A stretch of DNA of 64,000 bases, from contig NZ_CP041091.1 in the NCBI RefSeq assembly GCF_006494815.1, positions 62,001 through 126,000 of the forward strand, in the 5' to 3' direction. The position numbers and the translations under genes were made by a program. This document shows, in pieces, positions 1 through 17,315 of this stretch. The notes beneath the pieces are model-generated. The model ran no database searches. It was not told where the DNA came from and saw nothing but the letters and a program-made list of their open reading frames with translations. Within the stretch, counting starts at the first letter, position 1. Every line of letters begins with the position of its first letter. The DNA is from Nocardioides sambongensis. Its GTDB lineage: Bacteria; Actinomycetota; Actinomycetes; Propionibacteriales; Nocardioidaceae.

Positions 1-594
1 CACGCTGTTCGCGGCGGCGCTGGAGCGCCTCGGCTATCCGGTACGCCGCCACCTCGGCCGGGTGCCCGCCGCCGACGGCACCCTCCAGGCGCGGACGCAC
101 ATGACCGTCGCGGTCCGCGTGGCCGACCGGTGGTGGCTGTGCGACCCCGGCTTCGGGATGAGCCTGATCCGCCCGATCCGGCTCGCCGACGGCGTCGAGG
201 CCGACCACTACGGGTGGGGCAGCAAGGTGGTCGCCGCCGACGGGATCGGCTGGTCGCTGCTGCGTCGGCGCGACGGTGAGTGGCAGCACCTGCACACCCT
301 CGACGCCCTCCGGTGGAGCCGGTCGACATCGTCGCCGGCCACCACTACACCAGCACCTTCCCGTCCTCGCACTTCCGGTCCGGGCTGATGGTCGCGCGCT
401 ACGTCGAGGACCGGCACGTCGTGCTGCGCCACGACGCGGTGACCGTGCGGCGAGCCGGTGAGCCCACCGAGCACCGGGCGCTGGCGCCGGGGGAGCTCAC
501 CGGTTGGCTGGACCGGCTCGAGGTGGCGCTGTCGGCCGACGAGCTCGGACGCCTGCTGCTGCGGGTCCGGGAGCTCGACCCGGGATCACGCTGA
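1..594 (+). pseudogene. Arylamine N-acetyltransferase, 5' end cut by the window, frameshifted
   Basis: The start and the expected active-site cysteine lie upstream of the window. Frame 2 shows the rest of the catalytic triad: His in RTHMTVAVRV and Asp in WLCDPGFG (about 88-160). The conserved C-terminal lobe (PVEPVDIV, then HHYTSTFPSSHF) continues in frame 1 from about 310 to the TGA at 592-594. One missing C in the CCC run at 306-308 would explain the switch and gives a continuous domain. The family acetylates or propionylates arylamines and hydrazines from acyl-CoA in the cytoplasm. As sequenced, frame 2 ends at 388 and the protein would lose its last third. I favour a base-calling error, because many genes here show the same kind of break, but a real recent frameshift cannot be excluded. 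Confidence 0.8.
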
Positions 595-671
595 GTCGCT
601 CCGCTGTCGCTGCTCGGCGTGTCGCCCACGGTTGGAGTGCCGGCCGCGATGCGCTTGGCACCATCCTCCCC

Positions 672-1550
672 ATGGGAAGCGGCATGAGCCCCTGGGCGGA
701 GCGAGCGGTGGAGCACCTGACCCGCACCGCGACCGGCCGTCCGCTCGACCGCTCGCTGCGGGTCACGCTGAACTTCCACCCGGACCGCGTGGCGGCAGGC
801 CGCACCGTCCTGGAGCAGCTCGCCCACGACGGGGTCTACCGGTCGCAGTTCGAGACCGGCACCAGCAACGGGGGGCTCACCGCATACCCGGAAGGGGCGC
901 GGTGGCGGTGGGAGCAACGCATCTTCGCGCATGCCTACGACGAGGCCCCGGTGGCGCAGCGGCCGAAGTACGGGGCGCTGAACCACCGCCGCCGTCGGAT
1001 CGGCGCGGCACCCCGGTTCGGGTCGGCACACCTTCGGCTGCGCGAGGCGGTGCTCGACCGCAGCACCTTCTGCTTCCCCGACTCGGTGTTCGAGCCGACC
1101 GCGATGGGAACCGCAGCTCGGTTCGACCTGTTCCCTCTGGTCGAGACGTTCGATGCCCGCGAACGCTCCGACGCCCTCGAGGCCACCGAGGGCGGGCTGC
1201 TGGACGACTACATCGAGGCACACGTGCACGGCACGGTCGCGTTGGCCGCCGACGTCGAGGCCCTCGTCCTCGATCCGTCGTTTCGCGGGACCCCCGTCGA
1301 GGAGCAGGCCAGGTCGCTCGCGCTGCCCCTGGAGTGGCACGAGGGGCGGGTCCTCACGGTGGCGACCCTGGCTGCCCATCCCGACTTCCGAGGCCGCCAC
1401 ATCGTCGACGTCGGCCACCGCGTCGCCCGCGACGGACTGCTCGATGCGGCCACGGTCGGTCGGGCGGCTCTCGCCGGAGCCGAGGATCCCCAGGACCTGA
1501 AGAAGGTCTGGCACCACGTCGCGAGGTTCGGGAGCCCGGCCGAACGCTGA
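672..1550 (+). CDS. DUF3626 domain-containing protein
   Basis: A 292-residue protein that I recognise as DUF3626 from the block LNFHPDR near residue 36 and QFETGTSNGG near residue 63. No signal peptide or membrane segment is visible, so it should be cytoplasmic. The biochemical role of the family is not established. The ATG at 672 is the first in-frame start after the NAT gene; a second ATG four codons later (684) is equally possible, and neither has a clear ribosome-binding site. The gene stands alone: the region behind it (1551-1684) leads into the TPP riboswitch, so it is not part of the thiamine operon. The frame is intact over its whole length. Confidence 0.75.
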   Translation: MGSGMSPWAERAVEHLTRTATGRPLDRSLRVTLNFHPDRVAAGRTVLEQLAHDGVYRSQFETGTSNGGLTAYPEGARWRWEQRIFAHAYDEAPVAQRPKYGALNHRRRRIGAAPRFGSAHLRLREAVLDRSTFCFPDSVFEPTAMGTAARFDLFPLVETFDARERSDALEATEGGLLDDYIEAHVHGTVALAADVEALVLDPSFRGTPVEEQARSLALPLEWHEGRVLTVATLAAHPDFRGRHIVDVGHRVARDGLLDAATVGRAALAGAEDPQDLKKVWHHVARFGSPAER

Positions 1551-1684
1551 GCGCCCACCGGGCGTTGATCGGCGTCGGGGACCGTGTCCGCGCGCTGTCG
1601 CGTCGGACCAGGACGTGCTGCCGAGCTCGGTTGGTGGACACCGGTTCGGGCCGGCCACGGGCGCGCGCTACTGTCGACGCATCC

Positions 1685-1780
1685 ACCCACGGGAGTCCGC
1701 GGCAGCGGGCTGAGAGGGAGCTGCAGCCGCTCCGACCGTCGAACCTGATCCGGCTCACACCGGCGAAGGAAGCGAAGGAG
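1685..1780 (+). promoter_or_regulatory. TPP riboswitch (THI element)
   Basis: The two conserved boxes of the thiamine pyrophosphate aptamer are present in order: GGGCTGAGAGGGAG at about 1707-1720 and GAACCTGATCCGG at 1741-1753, followed by the ACACCGGCGAAGGAAG end of the element. The structure lies directly in front of a good ribosome-binding site (GAAGGAG, ending 1780) and the thiE GTG at 1789. In this class, TPP binding usually blocks translation or transcription. The short distance to the ribosome-binding site suggests translational control of the whole thi operon. Confidence 0.93.
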
Positions 1781-1788
1781 CGAACGCC

Positions 1789-8668
<6,880 letters not shown>

Positions 8669-9790
8669 CCCCAGCAGCACCGAACCACGACCCGAGCCCG
8701 GGGACCGCGTCGACCGCGCGGCCCCGGGTCTCGGTCGGCGCCCTCGGCGGCACCATCGCCTCCACCTCCGCCGCCGGCGACGGCCACGCGGTGACACCGA
8801 CCCTCTCCGCGGACGACCTCGCCGCGGCGGTGCCCGGGCTCGCCGACCTGGCCACCCTGCGGGCCGAGACGCTGGCGATGCTGCCCAGCCCGTCCTTGGA
8901 CGAGGCGACCGTGCTGCGAGCGCTGACCTGGGCGCGGGCCGAGGTCGCGGACGGGGCCGCCGGCGTCGTACTGACGCAGGGCACCGACACCCTGGAGGAG
9001 TCGGCCTACCTGCTCGACCTCCTCTGGGACCTGCCCGAGCCCCTGGTGGTGACCGGGGCGATGCGCTCGGCGCAGGCGCCCGGTGCCGACGGCCCGGCCA
9101 ACCTGGTCGCCGCGATCTCCTGCGCGATCGCTCCCGCCGCTCGCGGGCGCGGGGTGCTGGTCGTCCTCGCCGACGAGGTGCACGCCGCGCGCTGGGTCGC
9201 CAAGACCGACTCGGTGGCCCCCGGAGCCTTCCGCTCCCCGGCGACCGGCCCGGTCGGGCGGTACGTCGAGTCCGAGGTCGCGTTCCTGGTCGGCCCTCCC
9301 GACGTCCCGGCCCCGGCCCTGCCGGTCCCGGCCCGCACCCCCGGCCCCTGGGTCCCCCTGCTGACCACCTACCTCGGCGACGACGGCCGGGCGCTGGACG
9401 CGCTCGTCGCCGCCGGTGCGGACGGGGTGGTGATCGCCGGCTTCGGGGCCGGCCACGTGTCGGCGGCGATGGCCGAGGCGGTCGGCCGCGCGGTGTCCGC
9501 GGTGCCGATCGTCTTCGCCACCCGGACCGGCGCCGGCCCCACCGGCCGGGCGCTCTACGGCTACCCCGGCTCGGAGGTCGACCTGCTGGGCCGCGGCGCG
9601 CACGGGGCCGGTTGGCTCCCCCCGGTCAAGGCGCGGCTGTTGCTGTGGACGCTGCTCGCGGGCGGGACGCGCAGCGCCGCGGGGATCCGGGAGGGGTTCG
9701 ACCGACGGGGCGGGCTCTGATCCGACACCGTTCGCGCGCGGGGGTGAGGTCGTCGATGCTCGCGGGGCTCGGCGTGCCAGGGTGGCGCCC

Positions 9791-11449
9791 ATGACCGAGA
9801 CGACCGGACGGGCACCCTGGTGGCGGGACGCGGTGATCTACCAGATCTACCCGCGCAGCTGGGCCGACGCCGACGGCGACGGCGTCGGCGACCTCCCCGG
9901 CATCACCGCCCACCTGGACCATCTCGCGGACCTGGGCGTGGACGCGGTCTGGCTGTCGCCCTTCTACACCTCCCCGCAGCACGACGCCGGCTACGACGTG
10001 GCCGACTACCGCGACGTCGACCCGCTCTTCGGGGACCTGGCCGCCGCCGACGCGCTGATCGCCCGTGCCCACGAGTTCGGGCTCAGGGTCATCGTCGACA
10101 TCGTGCCCAACCACTCCTCCTCCGAGCACCCGTGGTTCCGGGCGGCACTGGCCGCCGCGCCCGGCAGCCCGGAGCGCGGCCGCTACCTCTTCCGGGACGG
10201 CAGGGGCGCCGACGGTGCGGAGCCGCCGAACAACTGGCAGAGCCTCTTCGGTGGGCCGGCCTGGGAGCGGATCGCCGAGCCCGACGGCACGCCCGGGCAG
10301 TGGTACCTGCACCTCTTCGACCGCAGCCAGCCGGACTTCGACTGGACCGACCCCGCGGTGGGCGACGAGATGGAGTCCGTGCTCCGGTTCTGGCTGGACC
10401 GCGGCGTGGACGGATTCCGGATCGACGTGGCTCACGGTCTGGTCAAGGCACCGGGGCTGCCGGACCAGGACCCGGTGCCCGCCGACCCGGGCTCCCCGAT
10501 GCCGATGTGGGACCAGGATCCGGTGCACGACATCTACCGCCGGTGGCGGAGGGTCGTCACGGAGCACCCCGGGGACCGGGTGCTGTGCGGCGAGGCCTGG
10601 GTGAGCCCGCTGGACCGTCTCGCCCGCTACGTCCGCCCCGACGAGCTGCACCAGACCTTCAACTTCGACTACCTGATGACACCGTGGGTGGCGTCCGCGC
10701 AGCGCGCCACGATCACGCGCTCGCTGGAGCAGATGGCGGCCGTCGGAGCTCCGGCCACCTGGGTGCTCTCCAACCACGACGTGGTGCGCCACGCCAGCCG
10801 GCTCGGCTACCCCCAGGACGCCGGGAGCGGCGCACTGCCCGGGATCGGGCCCCGCGACCCGCAGCCGGATGCCGAGCTGGGACTGCGCCGCGCCCGCGCC
10901 GCGACCGCGGTGATGCTGGCGCTGCCGGGCTCCGCCTACCTCTACCAGGGCGAGGAGCTGGGCCTCCCCGAGGCCACCGAGCTGCCCGACGACGTCCGGC
11001 AGGACCCCACCTTCCACCGCACCGGCGGCGGGCTGCCCGGCCGCGACGGCTGCCGGGTGCCGGTGCCGTGGCGCAGCGACGCACCCGGGTTCGGCTTCGG
11101 CCCGAGCGGGCGCACCTGGCTCCCGCAGCCTCCCGGGTACGGCGACCTCGCCCCCGACCGTCAGCGCGGGGTGCCCGGCTCCACCCTCGAGCTCTACCGT
11201 GCGCTGCTGCGGCTGCGCCGGGAGCTGGGCCTGGGGCGGGGCCGGCTCGTGTGGACCGATGACGACTCCGAGACCCTCCTCGGCTTCGATCTGACCACGC
11301 CCGCGGGGAGCACGATCGGCGTGCTCGCCAACCTCGGCGACCGCGCCGTCGTCGTACCGGCGGGGGCGGAGGTGCTGGTCGCGACCGACGTACTGCCGGC
11401 GTCGGGGTTGCTCCCGCGCGACGTCGCGGTCTGGTTCCGGCGCGGGTGA
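9791..11449 (+). CDS. GH13 alpha-glucosidase
   Basis: Glycoside hydrolase of the alpha-glucosidase / oligo-1,6-glucosidase / trehalose-6-phosphate hydrolase group. The start WWRDAVIYQIYPRSW is typical. Catalytic residues are Asp212 (GFRIDVAHG), Glu268 (LCGEAWVS) and Asp330 (LSNHDVVRH), and the family region near DIVPNHSSSEHPWF is intact. It has no signal peptide, so it acts inside the cell. It lies on the same strand upstream of a carbohydrate ABC importer and probably cleaves the imported alpha-glucoside, for example maltose, isomaltose or trehalose. The substrate cannot be fixed from sequence alone. ATG at 9791 was chosen over GTG at 9782 because the protein family begins just after it. Confidence 0.93.
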   Translation: MTETTGRAPWWRDAVIYQIYPRSWADADGDGVGDLPGITAHLDHLADLGVDAVWLSPFYTSPQHDAGYDVADYRDVDPLFGDLAAADALIARAHEFGLRVIVDIVPNHSSSEHPWFRAALAAAPGSPERGRYLFRDGRGADGAEPPNNWQSLFGGPAWERIAEPDGTPGQWYLHLFDRSQPDFDWTDPAVGDEMESVLRFWLDRGVDGFRIDVAHGLVKAPGLPDQDPVPADPGSPMPMWDQDPVHDIYRRWRRVVTEHPGDRVLCGEAWVSPLDRLARYVRPDELHQTFNFDYLMTPWVASAQRATITRSLEQMAAVGAPATWVLSNHDVVRHASRLGYPQDAGSGALPGIGPRDPQPDAELGLRRARAATAVMLALPGSAYLYQGEELGLPEATELPDDVRQDPTFHRTGGGLPGRDGCRVPVPWRSDAPGFGFGPSGRTWLPQPPGYGDLAPDRQRGVPGSTLELYRALLRLRRELGLGRGRLVWTDDDSETLLGFDLTTPAGSTIGVLANLGDRAVVVPAGAEVLVATDVLPASGLLPRDVAVWFRRG

Positions 11450-11456
11450 CCCGGGG

Positions 11457-12692
11457 TCAGTCTGCGCGCCGGGTCTCCGACCCGGACGCCGACCGGGTGT
11501 CCATGGCCGTGTCCGAGGGACGCTGGGGGAGGACCTTCTCGATGTAGTCGGCCGCCGCGTCGAAGATGTCCACCTCGTGTCCGGCACGTTCGGAGAGGGC
11601 CCAGCGGTGCTCCATCACCTCGTGGAAGTACTCGGCGGGTGCGAGCTCGCGGCGCACACCGGTGGGCAGGAGGTCGACGATCGGTGAGTAGATCGTGGTC
11701 AGCCAGTGACGGGCGACCTGGGCGGGCGGCTGGTCGCCGAGGTCGTTCGCCGCGGTGAACGCGGCCAGGTCGTTGAGCAGCTTGCGGGCCTGCGCGTCCT
11801 CGACCAGCAGGCCGGTCAGGTCGCGCAGCTCGCGGCGGTGGTGGCCGGCCTCGACCACCTTCGGCTGGATCCGGACGCGGTCGGCGTCGGTGTGGATGTC
11901 GAGCTCGTCCACGTCGAAACCGAGGTCGTTGAGCCGCGCGATCCGCTGCTCGACCCGGTACCACTCGTCGGTGCTGAACTCCTCCGCCTCGGTGAGCTCG
12001 TCCCAGAGCGCGTGGTAGCGCTCGACGAGCAGGTCGACGACCGCGAAGCCGTCGATGTCGATCTCGGTGGCGCCGCTGGCGCGCAGGTCCATCAGCTCGG
12101 CGAAGATGTTCTCCCGGGCCAGGGTGAGGTCGTGCTCGCGGCGGGTGTCGGAGAGACGCTCGTGCAGCTCGCCGGTCTCGGCGTCGACCAGGAAGGCCGC
12201 GAACCCCCCGGCGCTCCGGCGGAACAGCACGTTGGAGAGGGAGACGTCCCCCCAGTAGAAGCCGCTCAGGTGCAGCCGGACCAGCAGCACCACGAGCGCG
12301 TCGACGAGGGCGGCCACCTGGTCGCCGCGCAGCCCGTTGGCGAAGACCGTGCGGTAGGACAGCGAGTAGTGCAGGTGCTCGGTGAGGAGTGCCGCGGGCA
12401 GCGGGTCCTCGTCGACGTCGGTGCGGCCGGTCACCACGCCCCGGGGAGTGACCGCCGGCAGGTCGGCGCGCTGCAGGTCCCGCAGCAGGTGGTACTCGCG
12501 CAGGGCGATCGCCTCCTCGGTCTCCTTGACGGCGAGGAACTGCTTGTTGACCTGGATGACCCGGACCACGTGCCGGGAGAGGCCCAGCGGCAGGGAGATC
12601 ACGTACCAGTCGTCCCACTCGGCGAGCGCGCGGGACCACGGCATGGCGAGCAGCGCGGGATCGGTGCGCGCGCTGACGACGTGGAGCGCCAT
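11457..12692 (-). CDS. DUF4032 domain-containing, kinase-like protein
   Basis: A 411-residue protein that I recognise as DUF4032, an actinobacterial family whose N-terminal part resembles lipopolysaccharide kinases. It has IQVNKQFLAVKETEEAIALREYHLL with the expected Lys and Glu, HLSGFYWGDVSLSNVLF as catalytic-loop equivalent (Asp, Asn) and AFLVDAETGEL as the metal-binding Asp region. Activity has not been shown to my knowledge. No membrane segment is visible. It runs opposite to the glucosidase and ends eight bases after it, converging with it. Its start faces the sugar-importer operon across a 143-base divergent promoter region. Confidence 0.8.
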   Translation of the reverse strand: MALHVVSARTDPALLAMPWSRALAEWDDWYVISLPLGLSRHVVRVIQVNKQFLAVKETEEAIALREYHLLRDLQRADLPAVTPRGVVTGRTDVDEDPLPAALLTEHLHYSLSYRTVFANGLRGDQVAALVDALVVLLVRLHLSGFYWGDVSLSNVLFRRSAGGFAAFLVDAETGELHERLSDTRREHDLTLARENIFAELMDLRASGATEIDIDGFAVVDLLVERYHALWDELTEAEEFSTDEWYRVEQRIARLNDLGFDVDELDIHTDADRVRIQPKVVEAGHHRRELRDLTGLLVEDAQARKLLNDLAAFTAANDLGDQPPAQVARHWLTTIYSPIVDLLPTGVRRELAPAEYFHEVMEHRWALSERAGHEVDIFDAAADYIEKVLPQRPSDTAMDTRSASGSETRRAD

Positions 12693-12765
12693 GGGGGCAA
12701 CCTACGCCCTGCGCGCCCGGTGGTCGCCGCATCGCGGTCCGAGCGGCCCACGCCGGACGGCGTCG

Positions 12766-12794
12766 TGGACAACGCTTGGCTCTCGGGGTAGGAC
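12766..12794 (+). promoter_or_regulatory. Putative sigma-70-type promoter of the sugar importer operon
   Basis: TGGACA (12766-12771), a 17-base spacer and TAGGAC (12789-12794) lie 42 bases ahead of the importer start, with GGAAGGGG as ribosome-binding site in between. The boxes fit the housekeeping consensus only in part. No clear operator palindrome is visible. Confidence 0.4.
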
Positions 12795-12835
12795 TGGGGA
12801 ACGAGCCCGATCCCTCGGAAGGGGTGAACTGGTCA

Positions 12836-14209
12836 ATGACGTCCAGTGCAGGCAAGGAACCAGGTCGTCCGAGACGGCGACCGGTGCGCGCGGCGTCGCG
12901 CAGGGGGACGCGGGCCGTTGCGCTCGCCGCCATCGCGGTGATGGCGACCGGGGCTCTGAGCGCCTGCGGATCGGACGCGCCGGTCTTGAACTGGTACGTC
13001 AACCCGGACGGCGTCGACACCTTCAAGAAGTACGCCGAGCAGTGCAGCACCGACGACTACGACATCGCCGTCCAGGAGCTGCCCAGCTCGGCCACGGACC
13101 AGCGCACGCAGCTGGCTCGCCGGCTCGCGGCCGAGGACTCCTCCACCGACCTGATGAACCTCGACCCGGTCTTCGTCGCGGAGTTCGCCAACGCGGGATG
13201 GCTCCAGGAGATCGAGGGGGACACCGCCGACGAGGTCAACGCCAGCCTCGAGGGCGACGGTGACTACCTGGCCGGCGCAGCGGAGACGGTGACCTGGGAG
13301 GACAAGGTCTACGCGATCCCGCTGTGGGCCAATACCCAGGTGCTCTGGTACCGCAAGTCCCTGGCCGAGGCCGCCGGTCTGGACATGTCCCAGCCGGTCA
13401 CCTGGGACCAGGTGATCCAGGCCGCGGCGGACAACGACGGCACCGTCGGCGTCCAGGCGAACAAGTACGAGGCCTACGTGGTGTGGATCAACGCGATGAT
13501 CCAGGGTGCCGGTGGTGACATCGTCTCCGACACCGAGGCCGGCAAGGACGCGTCGGTGGACATCGACTCCGACGCCGGTCGCAAGGCGGCCGAGATCATC
13601 GAGAAGCTCGCCGACTCCGACGCGGCCCAGCCCGACCTGACCGTCTCCAACGAAGGCACCAGCCTCGGCCAGATGTACCCCACCTCCGGTGCCGGTGAGT
13701 TCATGGTCAACTGGACCTTCGTCTACAAGAACTACGAGGGCGGGATCGGACAGCCCGGTGGGCCGGCCGACGAAGCGGCCTTCAAGGACCTCGGGTGGGC
13801 GCGCTACCCGCAGACCGTGGAGGGGGAGGAGTCGATGCCCCCGGTCGGCGGCATCGACATCGGCATCGGCGCCTACACCGACAACCCGGACTGGGCGGCC
13901 GAGGCGGCCGAGTGCATCACCTCCAAGGAGGCCCAGGTCGAGCTCGCGCTCACCGACGGGCTGATGCCCTCGACCAACTCGGCCTACGACGAGGTCGCGG
14001 CCAGCGGGGACTATCCCGAGGACCTGCTCGACCTGTACCGCACCAGCGTCGACGAGGGCGGGCCCCGGCCGAAGAGCGCGTTCTACGCGATGATCTCCAG
14101 CGCCGTCCAGGCGCGATGGCACTCGCCGACCTCCGTCGACCCGGACAGCACGCCGGAGGAGTCCGCGGACTATCTCAAGGACGTGCTCGAAGGGAAGGCA
14201 CTGCTGTGA
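12836..14209 (+). CDS. Carbohydrate ABC transporter substrate-binding lipoprotein
   Basis: Extracellular family 1 solute-binding protein. Twin arginine-rich N terminus, hydrophobic stretch, then the lipobox LSAC with Cys44 as lipidation site. The body has typical sugar-binder features: YAIPLWANTQVLWYRKSLAEAAGL, the hinge region FMVNWTFVYKNYEGG, and a C-terminal LMPSTNSAYDEV. The architecture and gene order are those of the trehalose/maltose LpqY-SugABC or ThuEFGK type. The first ATG after GGAAGGGG is at 12836. The stop overlaps the GTG of the first permease (GTGA). Ligand is inferred to be an alpha-glucoside because of the nearby GH13 enzyme. Confidence 0.92.
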   Translation: MTSSAGKEPGRPRRRPVRAASRRGTRAVALAAIAVMATGALSACGSDAPVLNWYVNPDGVDTFKKYAEQCSTDDYDIAVQELPSSATDQRTQLARRLAAEDSSTDLMNLDPVFVAEFANAGWLQEIEGDTADEVNASLEGDGDYLAGAAETVTWEDKVYAIPLWANTQVLWYRKSLAEAAGLDMSQPVTWDQVIQAAADNDGTVGVQANKYEAYVVWINAMIQGAGGDIVSDTEAGKDASVDIDSDAGRKAAEIIEKLADSDAAQPDLTVSNEGTSLGQMYPTSGAGEFMVNWTFVYKNYEGGIGQPGGPADEAAFKDLGWARYPQTVEGEESMPPVGGIDIGIGAYTDNPDWAAEAAECITSKEAQVELALTDGLMPSTNSAYDEVAASGDYPEDLLDLYRTSVDEGGPRPKSAFYAMISSAVQARWHSPTSVDPDSTPEESADYLKDVLEGKALL

Positions 14210-15150
14210 GCGCCGTGACGGCCCCGACGCAGGGCAAGCGCCAGGCCGGCAAGAAGCCGGTGGCCAGCGACCGGGCGAAGGCCGAGACCCGGTTGGGTCA
14301 GCGGCTGGTCGCGCCGGCGATCATCCTGATGCTGCTGGTGACCGCGTTCCCGATGCTGCGCGCGATCTACCTCTCCACCTTCGACTACGCGCTGACCGCC
14401 CCGGAGGACCGCGAGTTCCTCGGCCTCAGCAATTACCTGACGGCGCTGACCGATCCGCTGTTCTGGCAGACCACCGGGATGACGGTGCTCTACATGGTGG
14501 TCACCGTCGCGGTGGAGCTGGTGATCGGCTTCATCTTCGCGATGGTGATGCACCGGGTGATCTTCGCGCGCGGCCTCATCCGCACCTCGATCCTGATCCC
14601 CTACGGCATCATCACCGTGGTCTCCGGGTTCACCTGGCAGTTCGCGTTCTCGTTCCAGAACGGCTTCATCAACGGCTGGCTGCCGTTCGTGGGCGACGAC
14701 TTCAACTGGTTCGGCGAGACCACGCCCGCGGTGATCGCGATCATGGTCTCCGAGATCTGGAAGACGACGCCGTTCATGTCCCTGCTCCTGCTCGCCGGAC
14801 TGGCGCAGGTGTCGGAGGACATGGTGGAGGCGGCCAAGGTCGACGGGGCGACCTGGTGGCAGCGGCTGACCAAGGTGATCCTGCCGAACATGCGCGCCGC
14901 GATCATGGTCGCGGTCCTGTTCCGGGCCCTGGACGCCTACCGGATCTTCGACAACATCTTCGTGATGACCGCGGGAGCGCAGAAGACCGAGTCGATCAGC
15001 TTCCTCACCTACCGCCAGACGATCGAGCAGTTCCAGCTCGGGATGGGCTCGGCCCTCTCGGTGCTGCTGTTCCTCTCGGTGCTGCTGGTGGCCTACCTGA
15101 TCGTCAAGCTCTTCCGCGTCGACCTGGCCCAGGCAAGGCAGGAGTCCTGA
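14206..15150 (+). CDS. Sugar ABC transporter permease (MalF/SugA type)
   Basis: A 314-residue inner-membrane permease with six predicted membrane segments, the first at about residues 31-50. The EAA loop that docks on the ATPase is EDMVEAAKVDGATWWQRLTK. It starts with GTG at 14206, overlapping the binding-protein stop. A TGACATG junction (one-base gap) leads to the second permease. It forms the import channel with that protein. Confidence 0.95.
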   Translation: MSAVTAPTQGKRQAGKKPVASDRAKAETRLGQRLVAPAIILMLLVTAFPMLRAIYLSTFDYALTAPEDREFLGLSNYLTALTDPLFWQTTGMTVLYMVVTVAVELVIGFIFAMVMHRVIFARGLIRTSILIPYGIITVVSGFTWQFAFSFQNGFINGWLPFVGDDFNWFGETTPAVIAIMVSEIWKTTPFMSLLLLAGLAQVSEDMVEAAKVDGATWWQRLTKVILPNMRAAIMVAVLFRALDAYRIFDNIFVMTAGAQKTESISFLTYRQTIEQFQLGMGSALSVLLFLSVLLVAYLIVKLFRVDLAQARQES

Positions 15151-15151
15151 C

Positions 15152-15985
15152 ATGCGCAACAAGATCGGCATCGTCGTCGGCTGCGTCCTGATCATGATCT
15201 GGTGCCTGCTGCCGGTGGCATGGATCATCTCGCTGTCCTTCAAGTCCGAGGAGTCCATCACCAACGGCAGCCCGGGCTTCCTGCCGGCCGAGGGCGGCTT
15301 CGCCGGCTGGGACAACTACCAGGCGGTCTGGGACAACGAACAGTTCCGGAGGGCGATCTTCAACTCGATCGGGATCAGCCTGATCGCCACCGTGCTCTCG
15401 GTCATCGTGGCGACGCTGGCGGCGTACGCGATCGCCCGGCTGGAGTTCACCGGCAAGAAGGCGGTGCTCTCGCTCTCGCTGGCGATCGCGATGTTCCCGG
15501 TGGTCTCGCTGGTCGGTCCGCTGTTCGACATGTGGCGCGCGATCGGGCTCTACGACACCTGGCCCGGCCTGATCATCCCGTACATGTCCTTCACCCTGCC
15601 GCTGGCGATCTGGACCCTCTCGGCGTTCTTCCGCGAGATCCCGTGGGAGATGGAGCAGGCGGCGCAGGTGGACGGCGCCACCTCGTGGCAGGCGTTCCGC
15701 AAGGTGATCGTGCCGCTGGCGGCGCCCGGCGTGTTCACCGCGGCGATCCTGACCTTCTTCTTCGCCTGGAACGACTTCGTCTTCGGGATCTCGCTGACCT
15801 CCACCGAGAACGCCCGCCCGATCCCGGCATCGCTGTCCTTCTTCGTCGGGGCCGACCCCTTCAACCGACCGGCCTCGCTCCTGGCCGCCGGAGCCGTCAT
15901 CGCGACGATCCCGATCATCGTCATCGTGCTGATCTTCCAGCGCAAGATCGTCGCCGGCCTGACCTCCGGCGCCGTGAAGGGATGA
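15152..15985 (+). CDS. Sugar ABC transporter permease (MalG/SugB type)
   Basis: A 277-residue membrane protein with an N-terminal membrane segment (residues 5-24) and five further ones. Its EAA loop is EMEQAAQVDGATSWQAFRK, and the C-terminal part has the MalG-type AWNDFVFG. The GGAG ribosome-binding site lies within the end of the upstream gene. Together with the preceding permease and the ATPase after it, this gives a complete carbohydrate importer. Confidence 0.95.
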   Translation: MRNKIGIVVGCVLIMIWCLLPVAWIISLSFKSEESITNGSPGFLPAEGGFAGWDNYQAVWDNEQFRRAIFNSIGISLIATVLSVIVATLAAYAIARLEFTGKKAVLSLSLAIAMFPVVSLVGPLFDMWRAIGLYDTWPGLIIPYMSFTLPLAIWTLSAFFREIPWEMEQAAQVDGATSWQAFRKVIVPLAAPGVFTAAILTFFFAWNDFVFGISLTSTENARPIPASLSFFVGADPFNRPASLLAAGAVIATIPIIVIVLIFQRKIVAGLTSGAVKG

Positions 15986-16037
15986 GGACCGTGCACCCCG
16001 ACACCGACCAGCACCCCACCACACCCGAAGCGAGGCA

Positions 16038-17251
<1,214 letters not shown>

Positions 17252-17285
17252 GGCTCGGCTCCGCACGGGTCTCACGGCGCCGGGC

Positions 17286-17312
17286 ACCGGGCCTCAGGGG
17301 TTCGAGGGCCCG
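17286..17312. terminator. Possible bidirectional terminator hairpin
   Basis: CCGGGCCTC (17286-17294) can pair with GAGGGCCCGG (17303-17312) with one bulged G around an eight-base loop. It lies between the end of the importer operon and the convergent hydrolase gene. There is no T run. Confidence 0.35.
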
Positions 17313-17315
17313 GCT

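Noticed and set aside
1..594. NAT gene considered as true pseudogene
   Set aside because: A single base repairs it and the same class of break occurs in many genes here, so decay is not the best explanation.
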